Below are positions 6,604-14,803 of a DNA stretch of 64,000 nt, in pieces. The notes beneath the pieces were generated by a model. The model worked only from the letters and a program-made list of their open reading frames with translations, did not search any database and was not told the origin of the DNA. The first letter of the stretch is position 1, and each line of letters starts with the position of its first letter. The stretch lies in assembly GCF_000800015.1 (NCBI RefSeq), contig NZ_JUGR01000001.1, forward strand, positions 1 through 64,000, in the 5' to 3' direction. The DNA comes from Terriglobus sp. TAA 43. Lineage in GTDB: Bacteria; Acidobacteriota; Terriglobia; Terriglobales; Acidobacteriaceae. Position numbers and translations under genes: made by a program.

Positions 6604-8133
6604 TTAGTTGAGCGTGGCTGTGCGAAGCCAGCCGAAGCTGCCTGCCGATGCCGGTACAACACCCTGCAAGTGCCTACTGTGAACCACGATATTATCCGGC
6701 GACCATAGCACCAATGTTGGCTCGTCTTCTGACAGAATGCGCTGCAATTCCAGGTAAATCGCGCGGCGTTTTGTGCTGTCTATTTCCGCTGCGCCTTGGG
6801 CAATCAGTGCGTCGATGCGCGGGTTCGTGTAATGGCCGCGGTTCGAGCCTTTGGGTGGCATCATCGCAGAACTGTACGCGTAGCGGAAGATATCCGGATC
6901 TTCGTTGGAGCCTACCCAGCGCAATACGTACATCTGGAAGGCGCCTTTGGTCACGTCGGAGTAGAAGGTGCCGAATTCGTTCTGGCGTAGCGACAATTCG
7001 ATGCCCGCGCCGCGCACCTGTTGTTGCACCACGGCGGCCAGTAGACGCATCGTGTCATCAGTGGAACTCTTCAGTGTGAGATGAATGCGTGTTCCGTTCT
7101 TGTCTGCGTGGTAGCCCCCTTCTTCCAGAAGCTGCTTTGCCTTGACAATGTTGTGCGCGTAGCGCGTGAGGGAATCGTTTGCGCGCGGTGCGGCCCAGTG
7201 GCCGTTCGGTAGCAAGGTGTCCTGCGATTCGGCTTGTCCATGATAGAGCGCTTGGATGATGGCGGGGCGATCCACTGCGTACGCGAACGCCTGCCGGACG
7301 CGCGGATCGCGTAGCTGCGGATCGGTTGCGTTGAAGGTGATGTAGAGAACGATGGAGCCGGGCTTTGCTTCGACAACGAGTCGAGGGTCCTTTTGCATAA
7401 CTGCGACCATGTCGCCCGTGAGTGCGTTGGAAGCCGCGTCGGCAGAGCCTTTCTGCAACTCGAGCGCTCGTGTGATGGCATCGGGAACGACGGCGAAGCG
7501 CACGCGCGGGATCGACGGTGCGCCGCCCCAGTAGTTCGGATTGCGCTCCAGAACCACGTCCTTGTCCTGCTCCTCACTCACGAAGCGGAACGGGCCAGTG
7601 CCGATGGGATGATCGCCCATGTTTTGCCCTGCGCCCTTCTCGACGACCGCGCTGAGTTCATCGCTCATGTTGAAGAGCAAGCTCGCATCTGGTTTTTTCA
7701 GGTGAACGATGCAGGTGTGCGCGTCTGTAACTTCTGCACGATCGACGCTGGCAAAGTTGCCGCCTTTTGCCGTGGTGATTGCACCGTTGTGCATCGAGTC
7801 GATGGACCATGCGACGTCACTGGCGTCGAGCAGCTTGCCATCGTGAAAGTGCACGCCATCGCGGATGTGCAACACCAGTGTTAGCGGATCGTGCCACTCC
7901 CACGCAGTGGCAATCGCGGGTTGCAGGTTGTAATGCTGATCCTTGCGAACAATGGAATCGAAGAGTAGCGCTCCGATGTGTTCCGCCTGCGCATCAGAAC
8001 CGATACGAATATCAAGATTGGTCGGTGAGTTTTCAATGTCGACGACAACGGTGTCGCGGTCAGGACGCTCGTGGCACGCTGCCAACGGCAGGAGACTAAG
8101 TAGAAGCGCCGCGGAGAAGACGGGCTTGCTCAT
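6604..8133 (-). CDS. Peptide-type ABC transporter substrate-binding lipoprotein (SBP family 5)
   Basis: A 509-residue periplasmic binding protein anchored as a lipoprotein: signal peptide with lipobox LAAC, Cys20. The body shows family-5 features, such as the EHIGALLFDSIVRKDQHYNLQPAIATAWEW opening, here cut to HYNLQPAIATAWEW, LRDGVHFHDG-like HIRDGVHFHDGK, and the hinge PIGTGPFRFV. Such proteins bind oligopeptides, dipeptides or murein peptides. No permease or ATPase genes are beside it. Its start overlaps the stop of anmK by four bases, and both follow mutS. Coupling to a murein-sugar kinase suggests a role in cell-wall peptide recycling in the manner of MppA, but this is inference. Confidence 0.88.
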   Translation of the reverse strand: MSKPVFSAALLLSLLPLAACHERPDRDTVVVDIENSPTNLDIRIGSDAQAEHIGALLFDSIVRKDQHYNLQPAIATAWEWHDPLTLVLHIRDGVHFHDGKLLDASDVAWSIDSMHNGAITTAKGGNFASVDRAEVTDAHTCIVHLKKPDASLLFNMSDELSAVVEKGAGQNMGDHPIGTGPFRFVSEEQDKDVVLERNPNYWGGAPSIPRVRFAVVPDAITRALELQKGSADAASNALTGDMVAVMQKDPRLVVEAKPGSIVLYITFNATDPQLRDPRVRQAFAYAVDRPAIIQALYHGQAESQDTLLPNGHWAAPRANDSLTRYAHNIVKAKQLLEEGGYHADKNGTRIHLTLKSSTDDTMRLLAAVVQQQVRGAGIELSLRQNEFGTFYSDVTKGAFQMYVLRWVGSNEDPDIFRYAYSSAMMPPKGSNRGHYTNPRIDALIAQGAAEIDSTKRRAIYLELQRILSEDEPTLVLWSPDNIVVHSRHLQGVVPASAGSFGWLRTATLN

Positions 8134-9317
8134 GGCAGCGTGATCCTTCCCAGAATTGCGGGCCTCGCAGCTCCGGTAGCGGAAGGGACGTTGCCGGGAC
8201 GTTCGTGCCAGCGCAGCCAGGCCAGGAGCGCGAAGGCCATGGCTTCCTTTGCCTGTGAAGGGACGCCGAAATCGTCGGTCGTGCTGACAGTGACGCCTAG
8301 TGGTTCCAGACCGTTGTGCAGCAGTTTCATCAGGGTTGCGTTCTTTGCACCACCGCCCGCAACGATGTAGTCAGTGGATTGTGCGAGAGGAGCGTTCTGC
8401 CCGAGGAATGGCCATACGATGGCGCGATAGGCCGCGAGGATGCTTTCCGCCGTGAGTGCCGTCGCGGTGGCGATGATGTCTTCGTTCTTCGCAGTATGTC
8501 GACGGCAGGCAGCGATGAAGCGTTCGAGATAAGCTTTGCCGAACTCTTCGCGTCCGCAACTTTTCGGTGCTGGTAAGTGGAAGTAGGGAAGCTTCAATGC
8601 ATCGGTGAGCACTTCGTGGATGACGCTGCCACGCTTCGCTGTCGCTCCGTTGCGGTCAAAAGTTTTGCCGAAGAGTTGCTGCATGCAGGCGTCGATCACC
8701 ATGGATGCGGGGCCGCTATCGAAGGCGAGCAGTTTGTCTGTGCCTGCAGGAATGGCTGTCATGTTTGCGATGCCGCCAAGATTCTGCAGAACACGATTGC
8801 GCTTTGCGTGTGCAAAGAAGACGCGATCGAACATGGGCACCAGTGGTGCGGCTTGCCCTCCCGCAACCATGTCGGCAGGTCGAAAGTCGCTGACCACAGG
8901 CAGGCCCGTGCGTGACGATACTTCGCTTGCTTCACCGATTTGTAGCGTGCAGCGCAGCGGCTCTCCTAAGAACTTCGTTGGTGTGCCCTGGTGGTAGATC
9001 GTCTGTCCATGCACACCGGCAAGTCTTGCACGAATGCCGCTCTGTTCTTGCGCTTGCATGATGCAGTTGCCATAGAACTCGCCAAGGCGCCAGTGCAGAC
9101 GAGCGAAGTCCGCGGTGCTCATGGCAGGGGAGTCCATAGAAGCGAGTACGACTTCGCGAAGCTTCTTTGGATAGGCGAATTCTGTATGTGAGAGCAGTTT
9201 CAGGCGTGGTTTCGCAGCATCTTTTGCTGGAGTGATGCGAACCAGTGCGACATCCACACCATCGGCAGATGTACCGCTCATCACACCAGCTACGATCATC
9301 GCTTTCTGTGTCTTCAT
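8130..9317 (-). CDS. anmK: Anhydro-N-acetylmuramic acid kinase
   Basis: A 395-residue cytoplasmic kinase that converts 1,6-anhydro-MurNAc plus ATP to MurNAc-6-phosphate in peptidoglycan recycling. The N-terminal nucleotide-binding motif is VMSGTSADGVDVAL (residues 12-25). The middle signature LAFDSGPASMVIDACMQ contains the catalytic-region Asp, and the C-terminal ATPase-fold strand IVAGGGAKN is intact. Length matches the family (about 370-400). It overlaps mutS upstream and the peptide-binding lipoprotein downstream by four bases each, so the three genes form a tightly coupled operon. The next enzyme of recycling, MurQ, is not in the window. Confidence 0.95.
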   Translation of the reverse strand: MKTQKAMIVAGVMSGTSADGVDVALVRITPAKDAAKPRLKLLSHTEFAYPKKLREVVLASMDSPAMSTADFARLHWRLGEFYGNCIMQAQEQSGIRARLAGVHGQTIYHQGTPTKFLGEPLRCTLQIGEASEVSSRTGLPVVSDFRPADMVAGGQAAPLVPMFDRVFFAHAKRNRVLQNLGGIANMTAIPAGTDKLLAFDSGPASMVIDACMQQLFGKTFDRNGATAKRGSVIHEVLTDALKLPYFHLPAPKSCGREEFGKAYLERFIAACRRHTAKNEDIIATATALTAESILAAYRAIVWPFLGQNAPLAQSTDYIVAGGGAKNATLMKLLHNGLEPLGVTVSTTDDFGVPSQAKEAMAFALLAWLRWHERPGNVPSATGAARPAILGRITLP

Positions 9318-12004
9318 TCGGCAATCTCCCGCTTCAATTCGGCCAGTAGTTGCAGTGCCTCCATGGGCGTCATGCGGTCTACATCGAGCTCGCGTACGCG
9401 ATCTACAACGCGCTGCGAGAGCGGTGTGAAGATGGTCATCTGCATGGGCGACGCTGTTGGCTGCGCGGCTTGCCCGGCTGCCGCAATGGATGCAGACTCC
9501 GCCTTCTCATGCATCTTCAACACGGCGCGTGCGCGTGCAATGACCTCACGCGGCAAGCCTGCAAGCTTGGCAACTTCGATGCCGTAGCTGCGGTCGGCAG
9601 CGCCGCTCTCTACGTGATGCAGGAAGACAATGCCCTGCGGAGTTTCGCGACAGGCCACGCGCAGATTCTTCAACCGTGTCAGCTTCTCTTCCAGCAGCGT
9701 GAGTTCGTGATAATGCGTTGCAAACAGCGTGCGCGCGCCAATGCGTTCGTGCAGGTGTTCGACTGTGGCCCATGCAAGCGAGAGGCCGTCGTATGTGGCG
9801 GTACCGCGTCCCATTTCGTCGAGCAGGACAAGGCTGCGACGCGTGGAGGAGTTGAGAATGGCAGCGGTTTCCGTCATCTCCACCATGAAGGTGGACCGGC
9901 CACGCGCTACGTTATCGCTGGCACCGATACGCGTGAAGATGCGGTCGACCAGCCCCAGCTTCATGGATGCAGCAGGAACGAACGAACCACTTTGGGCAAG
10001 GATGACAAGTAGTGCGGCCATGCGCAGATAGGTCGATTTACCGCCCATGTTGGGGCCCGTGATGAGCGCGAGCGACGGGCCGTTGTCGCTATCAAGATAG
10101 CCAGAGTTGGGAATGAAGCGGCCCGTGCCGTTCTCTTCCAGTCGAAGTTCGACTACGGGATGTCGAGCCTCTGCAAACTCAAGAACGGTGCTGTCTGCGA
10201 TTACTTCTGGTTGAGTCCATCCACGCAACGCTGCGATGTGCGCGAAGTTTGCCAGCAGATCAATCTCAGCAAGGCGTCGAGCCGTGTCGCGCATACGCGG
10301 AGCTGCGTCGAGCACTTCACGTCGCAATGCGGCGAAGATACGACGTTCAATTTCTCCCAGCCGTTCCTGCGCTGTCAGGATCTTGCGTTCGTAATCTTTC
10401 AGCTCGGGTGTGGTGAAACGTTCCGCATTCACCAATGTCTGTTTGCGTTCGTAATCTGCAGGGACGTTGGCAAGGTTCGCCTTGGTGATCTCAAGGTAGT
10501 AACCGAAGACGTTATTGAAACGAACCTTCAGGCTGTTGATGCCGGTGCGCGTGCGTTCGCGTTCTTCAATGGCTGCGATCGCTTCGCGTCCACTGCGCGA
10601 AAGCCCGCGAAGTTCGTCGAGTTCGGCGTCTACTCCGGGTTGAATGGAGTCGCCTTCACCAAGCCGCAGTGGTGGCTCTTCGACAATCACTTGCGCAACG
10701 CGTGTGCAAACATCGACCAGCGTATCGAAGTTATTCTTGAGCGCGGACCAGCGCCCGTCCTGCAAGTCATGCAAAGCTTCGTGGATCGCAGGTAGTGTGG
10801 CGAGTGTCCGTCCGAGTGCAACGATTTCGCGAGGTCCTGCGGAATCCAAAGCGAGACGTGCCAGCAGTCGCTCCAGATCGAGCACGCCTTCTAAGGCGCG
10901 ACGCAGTCGTTCACGTGCGGCAAGATCATTCTTCACCTGTGCGACTGCATTGTGCCTTGCTTCGATCTCTTCTGCATGGATGGATGGCCGCAGAATCACT
11001 GCACGCAGAAGACGTTTTCCCATCGGCGTGCGGCAGGCATCGAGCGCGTAGCAGAGTGTGGTCTGCTGATTCTCTCCACTGAACAGAGGTTCAACGAGTT
11101 CCAGATTGCGCACGCTGACCGCATCCAGTTCAAGGCATGTGGTGCGCTCATAGAAGCGCGGCACGTCGAGATGCTCGATCTCATCATGCTTCGTTGCGCG
11201 CAGGTAATGCAGCAGCGCGCCCGCTGCAATGCCGGCAGATGTTTTGCCTGCGAGTCCGAAGCCTTCCAGTGAATGCGTTCGATAGTGATTCTGCAGTAAT
11301 GGCAGCGCGTATTCGCTGGTAAAGACCCAATCCTCCACCGGCGTGCGTGTACGAACGCCTGAAAGCAGATCGGCTTCGGTATCGTCTTCGCCGTTCAGAT
11401 CAGCCTGGCCGTTGCCCAGATGCAGGCCCGCGGGCAACAGGATTTCGCGTGGACGATTGCGCGCGACTTCTTCCAGCGCAAGATTGACAGCGTTGACGCC
11501 GCGGAACTCGGTGGTGCGGAACTCGCCGGTGGACAGATCGAGCATGGCCACGCCGGAAGACTTGCGATCCCCGCCGACGGTCAACGCGGCAAGGAAGGTG
11601 TTTTCGCTGGCGGCTGCTGTGGGATCAAGCGCCGTACCGGGCGTCATAACGCGTGTGACTTCACGCTTGACGATGCCTTTGGCCAGCTTGGGGTCTTCCA
11701 TCTGCTCGCAGATGGCGATGCGATAGCCTTTGCGGAGCAGGCGTTGCAGGTAGGCTTCGGCGGCGTGATAGGGGACGCCGCACATGGGCTGCTGGCGTTC
11801 GCGGTCGCGCGCTGTAAGGGTGAGTTCCAGTTCGCGGGAGGCGACAATCGCGTCGTCGTAGAAGAGTTCGTAGAAGTCGCCCATGCGGAAGAACAGCAGC
11901 GCATCGGGGTGCGCGGCCTTGGCGGCGGCAAACTGCTGCATCATGGGCGAAAGCTTGGCGCCTTCGACGGTAGTCTTTTCCGGGGGCATCTCTCTTGTCA
12001 GCAT
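9314..12004 (-). CDS. mutS: DNA mismatch repair protein MutS
   Basis: An 896-residue mismatch-recognition ATPase. The N-terminal mismatch-binding domain carries the FxE element in FRMGDFYELF. Connector, lever and clamp domains follow, then the ATPase with Walker A GPNMGGKST and Walker B LVLLDEMGRGT, and a C-terminal helix-turn-helix and dimerisation region. The open frame extends to 12079, but the family starts close to the KLSPMMQQF element. Starts at 12004 (MLTREM) or 11989 (MPPEK) are likelier; neither has a strong ribosome-binding site. It is divergent from the hemX-like gene and heads the operon mutS-anmK-lipoprotein. MutL is not in the window. Confidence 0.95.
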   Translation of the reverse strand: MLTREMPPEKTTVEGAKLSPMMQQFAAAKAAHPDALLFFRMGDFYELFYDDAIVASRELELTLTARDRERQQPMCGVPYHAAEAYLQRLLRKGYRIAICEQMEDPKLAKGIVKREVTRVMTPGTALDPTAAASENTFLAALTVGGDRKSSGVAMLDLSTGEFRTTEFRGVNAVNLALEEVARNRPREILLPAGLHLGNGQADLNGEDDTEADLLSGVRTRTPVEDWVFTSEYALPLLQNHYRTHSLEGFGLAGKTSAGIAAGALLHYLRATKHDEIEHLDVPRFYERTTCLELDAVSVRNLELVEPLFSGENQQTTLCYALDACRTPMGKRLLRAVILRPSIHAEEIEARHNAVAQVKNDLAARERLRRALEGVLDLERLLARLALDSAGPREIVALGRTLATLPAIHEALHDLQDGRWSALKNNFDTLVDVCTRVAQVIVEEPPLRLGEGDSIQPGVDAELDELRGLSRSGREAIAAIEERERTRTGINSLKVRFNNVFGYYLEITKANLANVPADYERKQTLVNAERFTTPELKDYERKILTAQERLGEIERRIFAALRREVLDAAPRMRDTARRLAEIDLLANFAHIAALRGWTQPEVIADSTVLEFAEARHPVVELRLEENGTGRFIPNSGYLDSDNGPSLALITGPNMGGKSTYLRMAALLVILAQSGSFVPAASMKLGLVDRIFTRIGASDNVARGRSTFMVEMTETAAILNSSTRRSLVLLDEMGRGTATYDGLSLAWATVEHLHERIGARTLFATHYHELTLLEEKLTRLKNLRVACRETPQGIVFLHHVESGAADRSYGIEVAKLAGLPREVIARARAVLKMHEKAESASIAAAGQAAQPTASPMQMTIFTPLSQRVVDRVRELDVDRMTPMEALQLLAELKREIAE

Positions 12005-12063
12005 ACCGTTTTGTGTGCGATTGCCGCCTGTGGAGGACGGGGGCGAAATATGACAAACGGTAT
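12003..12063. promoter_or_regulatory. Inverted repeat in the mutS/hemX divergent control region
   Basis: ATACCGTTTTGT (12003-12014) and ACAAACGGTAT (12053-12063) are inverted copies differing by one base, 38 bp apart. They flank the region that must hold both divergent promoters; a TATACT hexamer (12061-12066) could be the rightward -10. Confidence 0.4.
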
Positions 12064-12085
12064 ACTGGATAGTGGCCACAGGGCC

Positions 12086-12913
12086 ATGTTCGCTTTGTCG
12101 ATTTTCTGGCTAAAAGTCGCTGTTGTACTGTATGGCGTTGCCTCACTGGCGGTGCTGCCTGCGGTGCTGTATGACCGTCCCCGGTGGAGAGCTGTGGCCA
12201 TCCCGGCGACGGTGGCGGCTTTGCTATTCCATTTCGTCTCCGTTGCGGAGATGCTGCGATCCGCGCATCATCTTGTTCCGGTCAACGCGAGTGAGATTCA
12301 GGCGGCTTTGGGGCTGCTTCTGGCTGCGGCGTTTCTACTGGTCTACGCGGCCTATCGGACACTGACTGTGGGCGTGGTCCTGCTGCCTGCCGTGTTTCTG
12401 TTGGGATTATTGCCCGCCTTTGCACCCGGAACGCATGACATCACCGTGCCGTTGATGAATTCCGCATGGCTGTGGCTGCATATCGGGCTGCTGTTGGCGG
12501 CGTATGCGGCGTTGTCTGTCAGCGTTTTGGCCAGTGTGCTGTATCTGATTCAGGAGCGCAGGCTGAAGTCGCGTTCGTCTCGAGGCATTCTCAGTAAGCT
12601 GCCGCCGCTGGAGACAACGGACCAAATCGCGCTGAAGTCATTGCTGGTGGGTTTGCCCTGCATGACGGCGGGCCTGCTGATCGGCACAGCCCTGGCGCAG
12701 ATGACGTATGGCGCGTCGTACTTTCGCGATCCGAAGGTGTTGCTTAGCTTCGCCATGTGGATTGCCTACGTGGCGATGATTGCCATCCGTAAATCCAGCG
12801 GTCTGCGTGGACGCCGCGCCGTGTGGCTGTCGTCGTTTGTGTTCTTCATCATGCTCGCCGTTTGGTCAGCAGACCAGGTGAGCAGCGTGCACCAGTTTGC
12901 GGGGCGCCCGTGA
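12086..12913 (+). CDS. HemX-like / cytochrome c assembly (CcsA-type) membrane protein
   Basis: A 275-residue integral membrane protein with about eight hydrophobic segments, of the CcmC/CcsA/HemX family. The frame is open further upstream, but that part only mirrors mutS; the ATG at 12086 begins the first membrane helix (FALSIFWLKVAVVLYGVA). In cytochrome c haem-handling members a WGxxWxWD signature binds haem. Here the equivalent stretch reads GASYFRDPKVLLSFAMWIAY, so most tryptophans are missing. This fits HemX, which modulates glutamyl-tRNA reductase levels in some bacteria, better than a haem ligase. The stop overlaps the GTG of hemA, which supports that link. Confidence 0.82.
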   Translation: MFALSIFWLKVAVVLYGVASLAVLPAVLYDRPRWRAVAIPATVAALLFHFVSVAEMLRSAHHLVPVNASEIQAALGLLLAAAFLLVYAAYRTLTVGVVLLPAVFLLGLLPAFAPGTHDITVPLMNSAWLWLHIGLLLAAYAALSVSVLASVLYLIQERRLKSRSSRGILSKLPPLETTDQIALKSLLVGLPCMTAGLLIGTALAQMTYGASYFRDPKVLLSFAMWIAYVAMIAIRKSSGLRGRRAVWLSSFVFFIMLAVWSADQVSSVHQFAGRP

Positions 12914-14160
12914 GCCTGAGCCTGCTGGGTGTAAACCACAAGAGCGCGCCGATTGATGTTCGCGAGCGCCTCGCCATCGCGCCGGATCAGCTTGCCGATG
13001 CGATTCGTTCGCTGGTGCAGCATCCGGGCGTGCATGAGGGGTTGATCCTCTCCACCTGCAACCGTGTGGAACTGCTTACGGAGCATGAGTCTGCAAGCGA
13101 TGTTCGCGCGTTTCTTTCGGACTACTTCGCGGTGCCGCAATCCACGCTGGCGCCGCACCTGTACGAGTTCCGTGAGGACGAGGCAGTCCGCCATCTGTTC
13201 CGCGTTGCGTCGTCATTGGATAGCCTCGTCGTTGGTGAGCCGCAGATTCTTGGCCAGGTGAAGGAAAGCTATTCCGTCGCACGGGAAGTGGGTGCCGTCT
13301 CCTCCACGCTGGAACGCCTTCTGCAGTCAGCGTTCACGGTCGCAAAGAAGGTGCGCACGGAGACGGAAATTGGTTCTTCGTCGGTATCCATTGCGTCGGT
13401 TGCGGCGGATCTCGCGAAGCAGATCTTCGGGTCCCTGAAAGGGAAGCAGATTCTGCTGGTAGGAGCTGGCAAGATGAGCGAACTTGCTGCTCGTCACCTG
13501 ATCGCGCAGGGAGCGACCGGCATTCTGGTTGCGAATCGCACGCCGGAGCGCGCGCAAAAACTTGCAGAGCAGTTTCACGGCCTTGCGGTGCCTTTTGCCG
13601 ATCTGCACCAGCACGCGCCAAAGGCCGACATTATCGTGACCGGCACCGGCTCGCATAAGCACTTGTTCAACGTGCGCGATGCGCAGGAGATTCTGCACAA
13701 GCGTCGCGGACGGCCCGTGTTCTTTATCGACATTGCCGTGCCTCGCGACGTGGAACCCGCAGTAAACGGTGTGGATGGAGCGTTTGTTTACTCCGTGGAC
13801 GACCTGCAGCAGGTAGCCGCAGAGAATCTGACGGCGCGATCCGAAGAGGCGGCGGCGGCGGAACGCATCGTCTCCGACGAAGTCAGCCGGTATCAGCAAC
13901 GTTTACAGACGCTGGACGCTGTTCCCGGCATCCTAGCTTTACAGCAACATGCGGAGCAACTGCGCCTTGCGGAATTGGATCGTGCGCGCGCAAGGCTAGC
14001 CGGTTTGACCGCAGAGCAGCAGGAGGCCGTGGAAGCGCTGACGCGTTCCATGATGAACAAATTCCTGCACGCTCCTATGACCGGCCTGCGAAAGAGCGCG
14101 AATGACGGCGATGCCGCTGCGGTGGACATTATTCGTCGCATGTTTTCACGCGATCGCTAA
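12910..14160 (+). CDS. hemA: Glutamyl-tRNA reductase
   Basis: A 416-residue NADPH-dependent reductase that turns glutamyl-tRNA(Glu) into glutamate-1-semialdehyde, the first step of C5 haem synthesis. The GTG start (12910) overlaps the stop of the hemX-like gene (GTGA). The catalytic domain has the thioester Cys50 in ILSTCNRVELL, followed by the signature LFRVASSLDSLVVGEPQILGQVK. The NADPH-binding domain has GAGKMSELAARHL. The C-terminal dimerisation helix ends near ALTRSMMNKFLHAPM. Length and motifs are complete. hemC and hemD lie 2.4 kb downstream on the same strand, interrupted by an opposite-strand gene. Confidence 0.96.
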   Translation: MSLSLLGVNHKSAPIDVRERLAIAPDQLADAIRSLVQHPGVHEGLILSTCNRVELLTEHESASDVRAFLSDYFAVPQSTLAPHLYEFREDEAVRHLFRVASSLDSLVVGEPQILGQVKESYSVAREVGAVSSTLERLLQSAFTVAKKVRTETEIGSSSVSIASVAADLAKQIFGSLKGKQILLVGAGKMSELAARHLIAQGATGILVANRTPERAQKLAEQFHGLAVPFADLHQHAPKADIIVTGTGSHKHLFNVRDAQEILHKRRGRPVFFIDIAVPRDVEPAVNGVDGAFVYSVDDLQQVAAENLTARSEEAAAAERIVSDEVSRYQQRLQTLDAVPGILALQQHAEQLRLAELDRARARLAGLTAEQQEAVEALTRSMMNKFLHAPMTGLRKSANDGDAAAVDIIRRMFSRDR

Positions 14161-14247
14161 TTTTTCGTTGTGGCGCATTTTGCGCTTTCTCTACTCTCTC
14201 CTTCGTTCTGAAACTCTCATCTCAGGAGAGAGTGGAGGTGACGAGCC

Positions 14248-14505
14248 GTGAATAATGCACAATTCCACGAACCCAGGGGCTTCGGAGAGCACGCACGCGG
14301 TGTTGCTGCCGAGCGGGCCCATGAGATGGGTTGGGATCTCAATCAGGAACAACGAGCCGCTCCGCTGCAGGGCAAACAGAATACCTACGGCGGAAGCGAC
14401 TACGATTATGGCGCGCAGGATTTCGGCGACGAACCGCTCAATATGGGCGGCAGTCGTCCGGATGAGATGAAAACCGCGCTTGACGTTCTAACGAAGGAGG
14501 ACTGA
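14248..14505 (+). CDS. Small hydrophilic protein, 85 aa, unknown
   Basis: Starts at a GTG with a strong GGAGGTGA site seven bases upstream, and ends five bases before the next small gene. The product is very hydrophilic, rich in Gly, Gln, Asp and Glu (GKQNTYGGSDYDYGAQDFGD), and has no membrane segment, cysteine or recognised domain. Composition resembles intrinsically disordered stress-related proteins, but this is only an impression. The good ribosome-binding site and the paired organisation argue that it is real. The bidirectional terminator downstream closes the pair. Confidence 0.7.
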   Translation: MNNAQFHEPRGFGEHARGVAAERAHEMGWDLNQEQRAAPLQGKQNTYGGSDYDYGAQDFGDEPLNMGGSRPDEMKTALDVLTKED

Positions 14506-14509
14506 GCTT

Positions 14510-14728
14510 ATGGCATCGATCGACAATACGAAGATGCACGCGGGCCGCGAGGATGCGGTTCCCGGAAACGACAAGGCACACGCGCATTCTTACGCGGCGC
14601 ACCTTGGAAGTCAGGGCAGCGTAAAGGCATCTCCGGTGAATGTAGGCAAGCAGGGGCTGGAAACAGATGCGATCCGGCAACCACCACAGGACCCCAGACG
14701 GAACGGCAAGACACATCATCGGCAATAG
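14510..14728 (+). CDS. Small hydrophilic protein, 72 aa, unknown
   Basis: An ATG preceded by AAGGAGG, which lies inside the end of the preceding 85-aa gene, so the two are probably translationally coupled. The product is polar and rich in His, Gly, Lys and Asp (MASIDNTKMHAGREDAVPG, ending RRNGKTHHRQ), with no hydrophobic core, so it is probably disordered. I recognise no family. A strong terminator starts 18 bp after the stop. Confidence 0.7.
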   Translation: MASIDNTKMHAGREDAVPGNDKAHAHSYAAHLGSQGSVKASPVNVGKQGLETDAIRQPPQDPRRNGKTHHRQ

Positions 14729-14746
14729 TTCTTCACCGTAAATAAC

Positions 14747-14784
14747 AAAGGGAAGGGCGGCCCATCTGAGCCGCCTTTTCCTTT
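14747..14784. terminator. Bidirectional terminator
   Basis: Stem AAAGGGAAGGGCGGC / GCCGCCTTTTCCTTT with an 8-nt loop lies between the convergent 72-aa gene and the AsmA-like gene. Confidence 0.85.
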
Positions 14785-14803
14785 GCTGAGCCGTAAGAGT
14801 GAA

